A DNA stretch of 64,000 nt from Oceanihabitans sp. IOP_32 (lineage in GTDB: Bacteria > Bacteroidota > Bacteroidia > Flavobacteriales > Flavobacteriaceae): NCBI RefSeq assembly GCF_009498295.1, contig NZ_CP040813.1, positions 3,231,001-3,295,000 on the forward strand, written 5' to 3'. This document shows, piece by piece, positions 1-8,446 of the stretch (position 1 is its first letter; each line of letters opens with the position of its first letter). The notes beneath the pieces were generated by a model. It did no database searches. It saw only the letters and a list, made by a program, of their open reading frames with translations, and was not told the origin of the DNA. The position numbers and the translations under genes were made by a program.

Positions 1-347
1 GAAACTAGAAAGCCTAATGAAGAGAACTGGTGCGAACAAGGTTCATATTTAAATCTTAAAGGAAATGGAGGCATTTTATCAAGAGTAAGCGATTTACTAT
101 TATGAAGTAAAGCCATAAGGGATAATTCAGTACTTGATAAAAAATCAACATCAAAATATCTTTATCCTCATATTTTGGAATACAGTGATGAAATTCGTAT
201 CATGGATATGGTTGGGTAATTGAAAATATTGATTTAGAAGATAAGTTGGTATGGCACAATAGTGGAAGTGAAACGTTTGCATCGGATTTCATAAGAAACA
301 AAATCAAAAGTAAAACCACAACGACTACATATTTCTTACTGATATAA
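1..347 (+). pseudogene. Remnant of a serine hydrolase (beta-lactamase-like family), C-terminal part
   Basis: Conceptual translation gives a C-terminal piece of a class C beta-lactamase-like serine hydrolase broken by stops and frame changes. Frame 1 reads KGNGGILSRVSDLLL and then stops near position 105. A second frame continues over about 105-215. A third reads YHGYGWVIENIDLEDK and then WHNSGSETFAS up to a stop at 345-347. The order GNGG-S-x-SDL, then YGYGW, then H-(N/S)-G matches the end of these hydrolases as known for the family. The N-terminal catalytic part (SxxK) would lie to the left of the window. Two lesions in 350 bases make this a decaying gene rather than a sequencing slip, but an assembly error cannot be excluded. 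Confidence 0.7.
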
Positions 348-369
348 TCCGTCGTTTAAATTTATTCAA

Positions 370-1803
370 ATGAAAATAGTAAAACGAATTTTAAAAATTG
401 TCATCGCTCTCATCGGCTTACTTTTGCTGACAGGAATCATTACACTCTGGCTGGATTCATCAGGAACAAATTATCTCAAGATTAATAAGAATGAATCTCA
501 ATTTGGTAATTCTTATCTCATTAAGAACGTAAATATTATTCCAATGAACCAAGACACTGTTTTAGTTGACAAAATGGTGTATATAAAAGAAGGAATTATT
601 AAAAAAATTGCAGATACTATTGAGGTCAATGGAATTCAAATTTTTAACGGGGAAGATAAGTATCTAACACCAGGACTTATCGATATGCATGTACATGTGT
701 GGGATAGATATGAACTCGGACTTTATCTATCAAATGGTGTTACAGCAGTTAGAAATCTTTGGGGCATGCCAATGCATTTAAGAATTAAAGAAGATGCAAT
801 GGCAGACAATATTTTTTCACCAGCCTTTTTTACGACAGGACCAAAACTAACAGGCTCAGAATTCGTTGGTGATGACAATTTAAATCTAAGTAATCCGAGT
901 GAGGCTAAAGAAAAGGTTATTTTATATAAAGACAGAGGTTACGATTTTATCAAAACATATTACGGATTGGATAAAGAAATTTTTGATGCCGTGATTGAAC
1001 AAGCCAAAATTTCTGAAATTGATATCGTTGCTCACCCTTCTCAAAAAGTGGCATTTTCATATCATTTAAATCCCCAAATCAAATCTATTGAACATGCCGA
1101 AGAAATAGTGCAGCAACCGTTACAGTTTGATTTAGATGTCATTAAGTTGCAACCTATTATTGATTCCATTTCGCAATCCAAACACACGAGGTATAGTACT
1201 ACAATTACTGTATTTAATAATATTTATCAAATGATGATGGATGATTCAATTTTAGATTCGGAATCATTGGAGTTTATGAATCCACTCATCTTAAAAGTAG
1301 ATAGTGAAAATCAATTTAACCGTTGGTTTAATGCAAAGCAAGAAGATTCAACTACAGTTAGTAGAATAAAAAAACAACATGATTTTCATATTACCATTGT
1401 AAAAAAACTGCATGAAGCAGGTGTAACTATAGTTTGCGGAACGGATGCTGGTATTGGTGTTACCCTGCCGGGATTTTCAATTCATAAAGAACTGGCCTTT
1501 TACAAAGAGGCAGGCCTTTCTAATTATGAAATTTTGAAAACAGCTACTATAAACGCCTCCCAAACGCATTCCATGATGAGTCAACTTGGAACTGTTGAAG
1601 AGGGTAAGATTGCTAACTTATTATTAGTGGATGAAAACCCGCTTGTTACCTTATCTACACTTAAAAATCCAATCTGTGTTTTTGTGAAAGGACGAAAATT
1701 GAACAGAGAGACACTAGATTCTTTTAATGAAAAGGCAAAAAATCGAAAGAATTTGATGGCTTCGACGCTAAGATATTTGGAAAACTTAGCAATTGGCAAA
1801 TGA
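370..1803 (+). CDS. Membrane-anchored amidohydrolase family protein
   Basis: A 477-residue metal-dependent hydrolase of the amidohydrolase superfamily (imidazolonepropionase/prolidase-like branch). Residues 8-28 form one hydrophobic segment, so the enzyme is probably anchored or exported. The metal site is readable: HVH at 107-109, a lysine in the FIKTYY segment (195) that could be the carbamylated bridge, His222 in VAHPS, His242 in IEHAEE and Asp359 in CGTDAG. The C-terminal GTVEEGKIANLLLVDENP segment is the usual return strand of the small beta domain. The substrate cannot be told; relatives act on cyclic amides or dipeptides. It begins 22 bases after the serine hydrolase remnant, so the two may once have formed one operon. 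Confidence 0.85.
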   Translation: MKIVKRILKIVIALIGLLLLTGIITLWLDSSGTNYLKINKNESQFGNSYLIKNVNIIPMNQDTVLVDKMVYIKEGIIKKIADTIEVNGIQIFNGEDKYLTPGLIDMHVHVWDRYELGLYLSNGVTAVRNLWGMPMHLRIKEDAMADNIFSPAFFTTGPKLTGSEFVGDDNLNLSNPSEAKEKVILYKDRGYDFIKTYYGLDKEIFDAVIEQAKISEIDIVAHPSQKVAFSYHLNPQIKSIEHAEEIVQQPLQFDLDVIKLQPIIDSISQSKHTRYSTTITVFNNIYQMMMDDSILDSESLEFMNPLILKVDSENQFNRWFNAKQEDSTTVSRIKKQHDFHITIVKKLHEAGVTIVCGTDAGIGVTLPGFSIHKELAFYKEAGLSNYEILKTATINASQTHSMMSQLGTVEEGKIANLLLVDENPLVTLSTLKNPICVFVKGRKLNRETLDSFNEKAKNRKNLMASTLRYLENLAIGK

Positions 1804-1946
1804 TTCCTTATTTTATTTGATATCATTTAATTCGTTTTAATGTTAAACCTCTCTTTTATGGCGTTATAGATAGTTTGTGTATTTTCTTTACTTTTCTAAT
1901 TATAAAGTATGGATGAAAATTTTTATATCTTTTAACTAATAAGGTT

Positions 1947-2798
1947 TTAATCCCATAAGTGACCCCATTCCAAATCTTTTTCGTAAGATTTAAACTTGTC
2001 AATACCACCGCCTGGTGTAAATGTATATTCACCAAAATATATTTTATTATTTACCGAGTATAAATCTAATCGCACATAATCGAAAGGCTTGGAGAGTTTG
2101 GTGGCCAGTTTAACCATATCTTCAAAATTTTCTGGTTTTTTAACTTTAGAAGGGTCTTCGACTTCATTGAATATATAAGGATATTCTTGAATTTCCCATT
2201 TATCATCGAAAAAGGCTACTTTGGTATTTATAAATCTATCTATATAAACCCCCAAATAAATCTTATTTTTAAAACAATAAAATTTGTAATCTTTTGGTAT
2301 GCTACCCTGTTCATCTAGAAGTAGCTCCTCTACAATAAGCCTTGGTTTAATTGCTTTATAATGCAACTCCATCCCCAGTAAATAATATTTGGTTTTAAGC
2401 CAGGCATCTGTAATTTTTTTTAGTTCTGTATAACTGTAATCCGCCTTGTTTTTTACTATGGCATTAAATCCGCTACCGTGATTTGCTTTTATTACAAAAC
2501 TATTTGGAAGTTTCTTGTAAATCACTTCATTTAAACTCTCCATTTCAAAAAGCATAGGCACCAAATACTGTTCGCCAATGCATTCTCTAACATGCTTTCT
2601 CACGGCTATTTTATCAGATAAAAGAGTCATTTGTTTGGTGTATTTAAAACGTCTTTTAGCCATTCGCTCATTATGCGTCTTGGGGTTTTTAAAATTTGGG
2701 TTATATTTTAGGTTGGCTTTAAAACTTTGTTTTACATAAAACTCTGGATTAACTTTAGATAAAAAAACCTTAATTTGATGTCTTAAAAACGATTTCAT
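1947..2798 (-). CDS. TupA-like ATP-grasp protein of polysaccharide locus
   Basis: A 283-residue protein resembling the TupA-like ATP-grasp family often found in capsule and teichuronopeptide clusters. Visible hallmarks are the N-terminal KYNPNFKNPKTHNERM segment, the SFVIKANHGSG nucleotide-binding stretch, the VEELL strand, DYKFYCFKNK, and the late YVRLDLYSVNNKIYFGE segment with acidic metal ligands, followed by TFTPGGG. Family knowledge suggests ATP-dependent ligation of an amino acid to a sugar carboxylate, as proposed for TupA; the donor and acceptor here are unknown. It is transcribed alone, divergently from the glycosyltransferase at 3002, with about 200 AT-rich bases between them. No signal peptide or membrane segment is visible, so it should be cytosolic. 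Confidence 0.75.
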   Translation of the reverse strand: MKSFLRHQIKVFLSKVNPEFYVKQSFKANLKYNPNFKNPKTHNERMAKRRFKYTKQMTLLSDKIAVRKHVRECIGEQYLVPMLFEMESLNEVIYKKLPNSFVIKANHGSGFNAIVKNKADYSYTELKKITDAWLKTKYYLLGMELHYKAIKPRLIVEELLLDEQGSIPKDYKFYCFKNKIYLGVYIDRFINTKVAFFDDKWEIQEYPYIFNEVEDPSKVKKPENFEDMVKLATKLSKPFDYVRLDLYSVNNKIYFGEYTFTPGGGIDKFKSYEKDLEWGHLWD

Positions 2799-3001
2799 GT
2801 AGTTTTTTATTAAATTTATATTCGATCTATTACTGCATTACTTTTATTATTATTTGAAAGTCCTTGAGAAAATCACAGCACACAGCATATAAATATCACT
2901 ACAATAAATATAATGTTTTATTATAAAAATCCTTTATATTGTTTGGTGTTTATAGGATTTTAACTCTAAATTTATAAATAATCATTATTTATTAAAAATT
3001 A

Positions 3002-4039
3002 TTGGAAACGTCGTATACTCTTAGCGTAGTCATTCCTATGTATAATGCCGAAGATTATATAGGCATTTGCTTAGATAGTCTTTTAAACCAAAACTTAAAG
3101 TTAGATTCTTACCAAATTATAGTTGTAAACGATGGCTCTAAAGATAATAGTAAAGCCATTGTAGAGGGGTACGTAAAAAAGTATTCTAATGTTATTCTCT
3201 ACAATCAAAATAATTCTGGAAATGGTGCGGCTAGAAATAAAGGTATGGAATTGGTTAAAGGAAAATACCTGTATTTTTTAGATGCTGATGATTATATTGC
3301 GAGTGCTGTTTTAGATGAATTAGTATCCGTTTTAGAGAAAAAAAACTTAGATATTTTAGGTTTTAATTCGATTAATACAAGATCTTCTCATTTAAATACC
3401 TCTAAGACCGCTTTAAATATTCGTGCACTTGAAGATTACAAAGTTAAAACAGGTGTAAAATTTATTGCCGAACATAATTACAGAGCAGAGGTTTGGTGGT
3501 ATATTATGAAAACAGATTTTTTTAGAAGTACGGGAGTTGTATTTTACGACCGTAAATTTGTGCAAGATTCGTATATAACCCCTACTATTTTTCTTAAAGC
3601 AGAACGCGTTTTATTTATACCCCATGATGTCCATAGATACCGACAAAATGATGATTCTATAACACACATAAAAGCACCCGCTCATATAAGAAAGCACATG
3701 AATGATTTAATTTTTGCAGTTAAAAAATTGGATGCATTAATACACAGCGTTAATGATGAGCCATGTGAAAACCGTTTAAAAAACAGGCAACAAGGCTATG
3801 TTTTTTTCTTTTTAATTCGATTTGCCAAGTCTGATATGAGTTTTAGAGCACTTCGCAGTATTTTAAGTGAACTTAAAGCGATTGAGGCCTACCCAATAAG
3901 GCATTTTATTGGAAAAGATTATCACGGGTTTAAATATAGAGTTTTAGTATTTGTTTTAAATCGTTCGTTTTTAAGAGCTATTTTTTTATACACTTATAGG
4001 TTTGCATATCAGCAGATTAATAAAAACGATAGACCTTAA
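3002..4039 (+). CDS. Family 2 glycosyltransferase
   Basis: A 345-residue GT-A fold glycosyltransferase of family GT2. The N-terminal LSVVIPMYNAEDYI (7-20), VVNDGSKDNS (41-50) and the nucleotide-sugar and metal motif FLDADDY (92-98) are clear. The start appears to be TTG at 3002: no ATG precedes the conserved first strand and the upstream bases are very AT-rich. It should transfer a sugar from a nucleotide donor to the growing lipid-linked unit at the inner membrane face. It is the only plus-strand gene in the left part of the locus and is followed by a dispersed repeat copy at 4117. Donor and linkage cannot be predicted. Confidence 0.85.
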   Translation: METSYTLSVVIPMYNAEDYIGICLDSLLNQNLKLDSYQIIVVNDGSKDNSKAIVEGYVKKYSNVILYNQNNSGNGAARNKGMELVKGKYLYFLDADDYIASAVLDELVSVLEKKNLDILGFNSINTRSSHLNTSKTALNIRALEDYKVKTGVKFIAEHNYRAEVWWYIMKTDFFRSTGVVFYDRKFVQDSYITPTIFLKAERVLFIPHDVHRYRQNDDSITHIKAPAHIRKHMNDLIFAVKKLDALIHSVNDEPCENRLKNRQQGYVFFFLIRFAKSDMSFRALRSILSELKAIEAYPIRHFIGKDYHGFKYRVLVFVLNRSFLRAIFLYTYRFAYQQINKNDRP

Positions 4040-4454
4040 TTAATACCAAATTATCAATGTCATGTTGCATATAATTTGTTTTTTTTGCTCATATTTCGGT
4101 ATAACATAAAACCATATGTCAGATTAAAAATATTATGATGCTGTCAATCCTTTTAAAATAAAGAACTTTGCACATTTTTTTAAATGTTACCTTGCTTATT
4201 TGAAACAATTATTAAGATTTAAAGGGCGTTTTTTGTTAATTAAAGTACTTTTGTTTATCAGTTAGTTAGAGTCAAGTCTTGATTCTTATGTCTATTAGCG
4301 AAGCGGTCTTATGTCTTTTATCGGATATTGATTACTTTCAAAATTAAAATTATAGATTTTCAAGTTTATCTATCTTTTCTAGAATTTCTGAACAACATAG
4401 CTCATAATCCTCAAAGTAGGTGCTATTATCAATAATATAATAGTTTTCTTGCTG
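4040..4454. other. Gene-poor stretch with repeat copy and C-terminal remnant
   Basis: This 415-base stretch lies between the GT2 gene and the P-loop gene. It contains one copy of a dispersed repeat (4117-4332). On the minus strand, 4350-4454 is an open reading extension in the same frame as the P-loop gene. The first 75 bases are low-complexity T-rich sequence in which I see no gene or convincing hairpin. Confidence 0.6.
4117..4332 (+). repeat. Dispersed intergenic repeat, uninterrupted copy A
   Basis: The sequence from TGTCAGATTAAAAATATT through GATGCTGTCAATC, AAAGAACTTTGCA and TTAGCGAAGCGGTCTTATG to TTTTATCGG recurs at 51486-51680 plus 52929-52950, where an IS3-family element splits it. 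The two copies align nearly end to end, with scattered substitutions and two small length differences. No long open frame crosses it. It contains paired AGACATAAGA units on the minus strand. Origin is unknown: it could be a non-autonomous mobile element or a relic of one. Confidence 0.75.
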
Positions 4455-5102
4455 TTATTGTGAAATGTAATCTTTTTTTGCCTTAAACTTCCGATAGGAT
4501 TTATCTAACTCTTCACGTTTCTCTTCACTTGAAAGCCCTCGCCAATTAACGGGCCAGTCTTCTGTTCTTTCAGAAAGCCTAGAATAAACCGTATCGATAT
4601 CACAATCAATAAAAATAAATAATGACTTGTTTATGTTCCATTTTGTGCTTTTTAAGTTTTTATAGAACAAGTCGAGACTCGCCGCGTTGCACTCGTCCAT
4701 ACCAATAGAAGACGCGTGTAAAAGGCCCTCATCTAAAACGAAAAGGCATTTATTATTGTACGTTTTCTTCAAATCATTAATAATTCTATAGTTTGAAAAT
4801 ATATCAAGTAAGTACATCGCTAGATTCGTTTTTGTTTTAAAAGGATATGGACTCGATACAAACAAACGCCATAGCGATTTTAGTAAATAAAAATCAATGA
4901 CTTTAAGGTATTGTTTGATGATGTTTAACCGAATAAGATTTTTATTGGTTGTCGGTTTTTTAGTGTTTTTTATAAGATTTATATCATGCCTATTAAATAG
5001 CTTAACATCTTTTGATTTCAATTCCTTTTTGAGATAAGTGTAGAGTTTATCTGAAAAAAATGTTTTGCCTGATCCTGGTACTGCTATAAATTCTATTATC
5101 AT
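4455..5102 (-). CDS. P-loop NTPase, kinase-like, probably cut short by an in-frame stop
   Basis: A 215-residue cytosolic nucleotide-binding protein. The Walker A motif is AVPGSGKT (7-14), a Walker B-like strand LFVLDEG falls at 120-126, and FIDCDIDTVYSRLSERTEDWP near 165-185 resembles the lid of nucleoside or sugar kinases. The exact family is not recognised. The reading frame continues past the TAA at 4455-4457 for 34 more codons to 4350, giving a plausible coding tail (YYIIDNSTYFEDYELC), so the gene was probably about 250 codons and has acquired a nonsense mutation. It ends the minus-strand polysaccharide run, 11 bases after the GT4 gene. A role in modifying a precursor of the polymer is only an inference. 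Confidence 0.6.
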   Translation of the reverse strand: MIIEFIAVPGSGKTFFSDKLYTYLKKELKSKDVKLFNRHDINLIKNTKKPTTNKNLIRLNIIKQYLKVIDFYLLKSLWRLFVSSPYPFKTKTNLAMYLLDIFSNYRIINDLKKTYNNKCLFVLDEGLLHASSIGMDECNAASLDLFYKNLKSTKWNINKSLFIFIDCDIDTVYSRLSERTEDWPVNWRGLSSEEKREELDKSYRKFKAKKDYISQ

Positions 5103-5113
5103 CTATTGGATTT

Positions 5114-6241
5114 TTATACAAGATTTTTATAAAATTCCACCCAAGCATTCGATATATCCTCCGATGAAAAGTTATGTCTGGTATATTTTAAACCTTGCGC
5201 ACCTAAAGTGCTTCTTAGGTTTTTATCGTTTGCTAATAACTTCATTTTATCATACAAATCATTCACGTTTTTAACTTTATGTCTCAATCCTGTTTCGTTA
5301 TCCATAATCGTGTCAAGCAGGCCATAGGCGTCACTACATATTACTGGAATGCCACAAGCAGAGGCCTCTATAACACTCATTCCGAACCCTTCTCTATAAC
5401 TAGGTAAACAAAAAACATCACAACTCTGATAGTACATTTCTGGAGTGTCTGTTTTACCAACAAAGTTAAAAAAGGCTTTGTCTTTAATAATTTCTTTCAT
5501 GGCCTCAAGAGCGCCCTCATCAAAACCTGCAACCAATAAATAGGCGTTTTTATTTTCCAATCGAAGCTTATTAAAAGCTTTTGCCAATTCAATCACCCCT
5601 TTGTCTTCTGTGATTCGTCCAATAAACAGAAAAACAACCCAGTCATCCGAAATATTGAGCTGCTTTCTAAGCTCAGACCGCTTGATAACATTTGGAGCAA
5701 ATCGATTTAAATCTACACCACAAATAGAACCCGCGCCTAAAACTTGGCCTTGATTAACTTTAAGAATCTTTTCTGAAATTAAAAAGTCTCTCTGAGAATT
5801 TCCATCCACTAAAATATGAGTAGACCAATTGGCGATAACTTGATCTAATTTTTTTAATAGGTATCTAAAAGCACCTTTTTTTGTCGCCCAAACTTGTCCG
5901 GTGAAAATATGTACTCTTATACCAACTCCAGCTAATTTACCCGCAATTGCGGCAGTTAAGCCCGCTTTTGGAGTTAGAGAATGAATGGCATCAAACGAGT
6001 TGCTTTTAAAATATTTATAGAGTTTATAAATACCATGGATATCTTTTGTCATGTTTATACTTCTCTGTATTGGGATGTTTTTAAAGCTTTTGTGTTCAAA
6101 ATTATCCAATATAAGACTATTGGTATCATTTATGTTAGCTACCAGATGAATATGATAATATTTACTCAGCTTTTCTAAATGAACCTTTAGAAAAAAGAAA
6201 GAATAAGGGGAGGATACGATAAAACAGATGTTTTTTTTCAT
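5114..6241 (-). CDS. Family 4 glycosyltransferase
   Basis: A retaining GT-B glycosyltransferase of about 375 residues. The start at 6241 (MKKNICFIVSSPYSF) fits the first Rossmann strand better than the ATG 11 codons upstream at 6274. The C-terminal donor domain shows FLFIGRITEDKGVIELAKAF, then SCDVFCLPSYREGFGMSVIEASACGIPVI, the EX7E-type signature of family GT4. The SLTPKAGLTAAIAGKLAGV segment is typical of transferases acting early on undecaprenyl-linked sugars. It should work at the cytoplasmic face of the inner membrane in assembly of the repeat unit. It lies between a GT2 gene and the P-loop gene on the same strand. Confidence 0.88.
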   Translation of the reverse strand: MKKNICFIVSSPYSFFFLKVHLEKLSKYYHIHLVANINDTNSLILDNFEHKSFKNIPIQRSINMTKDIHGIYKLYKYFKSNSFDAIHSLTPKAGLTAAIAGKLAGVGIRVHIFTGQVWATKKGAFRYLLKKLDQVIANWSTHILVDGNSQRDFLISEKILKVNQGQVLGAGSICGVDLNRFAPNVIKRSELRKQLNISDDWVVFLFIGRITEDKGVIELAKAFNKLRLENKNAYLLVAGFDEGALEAMKEIIKDKAFFNFVGKTDTPEMYYQSCDVFCLPSYREGFGMSVIEASACGIPVICSDAYGLLDTIMDNETGLRHKVKNVNDLYDKMKLLANDKNLRSTLGAQGLKYTRHNFSSEDISNAWVEFYKNLV

Positions 6242-6348
6242 GTGTTTGTATTTATTGTTTTTCATCGGTCGCATGCAACATCCATTTAATCATTTCCTTG
6301 AGTCTCTAGTTTTAGCTATGGATGTTTCATAATTTCTTTTATCATACT

Positions 6349-7335
6349 TTATTTCAGAGCAACCCGAAATAGAGGATTTGTTATTCTAAACAGCCAAAAA
6401 TGTTTTAAAAAAGTTCTTCTAAAAAGGTCTTTTTTTCCTTCTGGTAGTGCATAATTTACATGAAAAAGGTTTTCATTTTTCAACAGTCTTTTAACTTTTT
6501 TGATTTCTGCATAAGTCTTTTTATTTTTTATAAGTTGATAAAAAATAGTCACATTAATAAAGCACATTCGGTAACCAAAATATTGATTGTTTTTTGAGTT
6601 TTGCTCTGCTTTTTCGCTAAAAGACTTCGTAATTCGTAAAACTGTTATAAGATCATTAAGCATTTTTGCTTTTTTTTTGTCGCTTGTATTTCTTGTAATA
6701 GAATCTGGCGATTGCAAGTAATGAGCGCCAATGGTATCTACTGCCATGACGTTTTGAGCATGATAAAAGACACGTGTGTTAAACTCGAAATCTTCAATAT
6801 AAATTTGTTCTAAAAATAAATTGTTATGTTCTAGTAAAAGTTTCCGTTTATATAATTTGTTACAAGCCGAATTCATGTATTTAAAGCGGTTGTAATAGTC
6901 TATACCTTCATAAATTTTACCATTACTATGCATCGCAACTTTGTATGTTGTGTTTCCGTTAGGCAATACGCCTTGACTGCCAAATTCTAAGATATCAAGT
7001 CTTTTACTTAAGGCCATATCAACTAAAAATTTAAAAGTATTTGGCAAGAGATAATCGTCTGCGTCTAGAAATAGTAAATATTCCCCTTTAGCATGTGTTA
7101 TTCCCGTGTTTCTTGCGCCACCTAAACCCTTGTTTTTTTGACTTATTACTGTAATATTAGCGTGTATTTTTGACATATCTTTGGCGATATCGAGACTGTT
7201 ATCGGGCGACTCATCATCTACCATAATAATTTCAAACTCATCTGTACTTAAACCTTGATTAAACGCAGACAGCACACATTTACGCAGGTATTGCGCTACA
7301 TTAAACATGGGTATAATGATACTTAATTTAATCAT
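6349..7335 (-). CDS. Family 2 glycosyltransferase
   Basis: A 328-residue inverting GT-A enzyme of family GT2. It begins LSIIIPMFNVAQYLRKCV and has MVDDESPDNS near residue 39, GGARNTGITHAKGEYLLFLDADDYL with the DxD-type metal motif near 94, and an acceptor region rich in aromatic residues. The last 40 residues are basic and hydrophobic (RRTFLKHFWLFRITNPLF), suggesting membrane association. Its start codon overlaps the stop of the EpsG-like gene by four bases (7332-7335), so translation is probably coupled. It would add one sugar of the repeat unit; the donor is unknown. Confidence 0.87.
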   Translation of the reverse strand: MIKLSIIIPMFNVAQYLRKCVLSAFNQGLSTDEFEIIMVDDESPDNSLDIAKDMSKIHANITVISQKNKGLGGARNTGITHAKGEYLLFLDADDYLLPNTFKFLVDMALSKRLDILEFGSQGVLPNGNTTYKVAMHSNGKIYEGIDYYNRFKYMNSACNKLYKRKLLLEHNNLFLEQIYIEDFEFNTRVFYHAQNVMAVDTIGAHYLQSPDSITRNTSDKKKAKMLNDLITVLRITKSFSEKAEQNSKNNQYFGYRMCFINVTIFYQLIKNKKTYAEIKKVKRLLKNENLFHVNYALPEGKKDLFRRTFLKHFWLFRITNPLFRVALK

Positions 7336-8432
7336 TGTATATAATTATAGTATATAAACATAAAATAGGTAAACATGAAATACACAAAAAGTACTTTCCC
7401 GATAACAATGTGCTGCCTTTTAAAAAAATTCTCTTTCAGAAAGGGATAAATAATTACCAAAGGCATTAAAAACCACGATAAATAAGCAAAACGATTGGAG
7501 AAATTGGCTCTAATCACCAATATCCAAAAGGCATTTGCAGTTAAATAAATATTGAATAGCTGAATAAAAACGGGATCGTTGTATTTTCTTTTAAAAATGA
7601 AGTAAGCTCCACTAACTACGGCAAAAGCACTATAGAAAAGAAAGTCGTATCTAAAACTAGTATTGGCAAAAGCCTCATGTCTTTCCCCTGTTAAATAGCC
7701 ACTTAATCTATCGTCTGCAAAACCAAGTTGTGCGAATAAATTCTCCCAAAAGTTACCTAAGGTTATCGATAGCGGTATGGCTAATAGCCAACCATACATA
7801 TACCATTTTGGGTTTTTTACAAAAAGTGTTAATATGAAGGCTCCAGTAGGTAGAAGCATGGTTTTATGAAATAAGCACGCGAGTATTATAACGGGTATAA
7901 ATACCGTTTTTTTATTGTGATAGGATAGGGCTAAGATAAACAAGGATGTCGCCATACCGTTTCTAATGCCATTTACCCCATAGGTCCAAAACGAAAAAGA
8001 CACCACAAACATAAAAAAGGCATAAAACCAATATTTATAAAAAAATCGTTTTGAAGCAACATAAAGTGGTACGATATATATAATGGCGCATAAAAAGAAA
8101 AAAGCACTGGTAGAGAGAAAATAGGAACAGATTTTCATTAATCGATGAAAAAACAGGTCGTTCTTTATAGTTATTTCTCCACCCATAGCATAACTATCGT
8201 AAATGCGAGCATAAGTAATCATATCGACAAAATATTTCCCGCTAATGGGGCGTAAACCAATATATAATGTTAGAAAAATCAAGATAAAATATCCCATGAA
8301 GTTAGTGTATCTTATATTTTTCTCTTCATTTATTTGTAATATAAATGTATGAAACAGTGTGAATAAGGCAATACCCAAAGCACTATAAATATAAACTCTA
8401 TAATAGTATTCTAAGGGTATAATTTCAATCAT
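7332..8432 (-). CDS. EpsG-family polysaccharide polymerase (Wzy-like)
   Basis: A 366-residue integral membrane protein with about ten hydrophobic segments. The early YIGLRPISGKYFVDMITYARIYDSY stretch, with GLR and a later acidic-Tyr pair, is characteristic of the EpsG family, whose members act as Wzy-type polymerases joining repeat units on the periplasmic side. The segment FWTYGVNGIRNGMATSLFILAL matches the conserved NxxRQ/NGMA region. In a Wzx/Wzy pathway it is the natural partner of the flippase at 13017 and the Wzc-like chain-length regulator at 21448. It overlaps the downstream GT2 gene by four bases and follows the GT4 gene by 14 bases. Confidence 0.82.
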   Translation of the reverse strand: MIEIIPLEYYYRVYIYSALGIALFTLFHTFILQINEEKNIRYTNFMGYFILIFLTLYIGLRPISGKYFVDMITYARIYDSYAMGGEITIKNDLFFHRLMKICSYFLSTSAFFFLCAIIYIVPLYVASKRFFYKYWFYAFFMFVVSFSFWTYGVNGIRNGMATSLFILALSYHNKKTVFIPVIILACLFHKTMLLPTGAFILTLFVKNPKWYMYGWLLAIPLSITLGNFWENLFAQLGFADDRLSGYLTGERHEAFANTSFRYDFLFYSAFAVVSGAYFIFKRKYNDPVFIQLFNIYLTANAFWILVIRANFSNRFAYLSWFLMPLVIIYPFLKENFFKRQHIVIGKVLFVYFMFTYFMFIYYNYIQ

Positions 8433-8446
8433 TGCGGTAAACCGTT

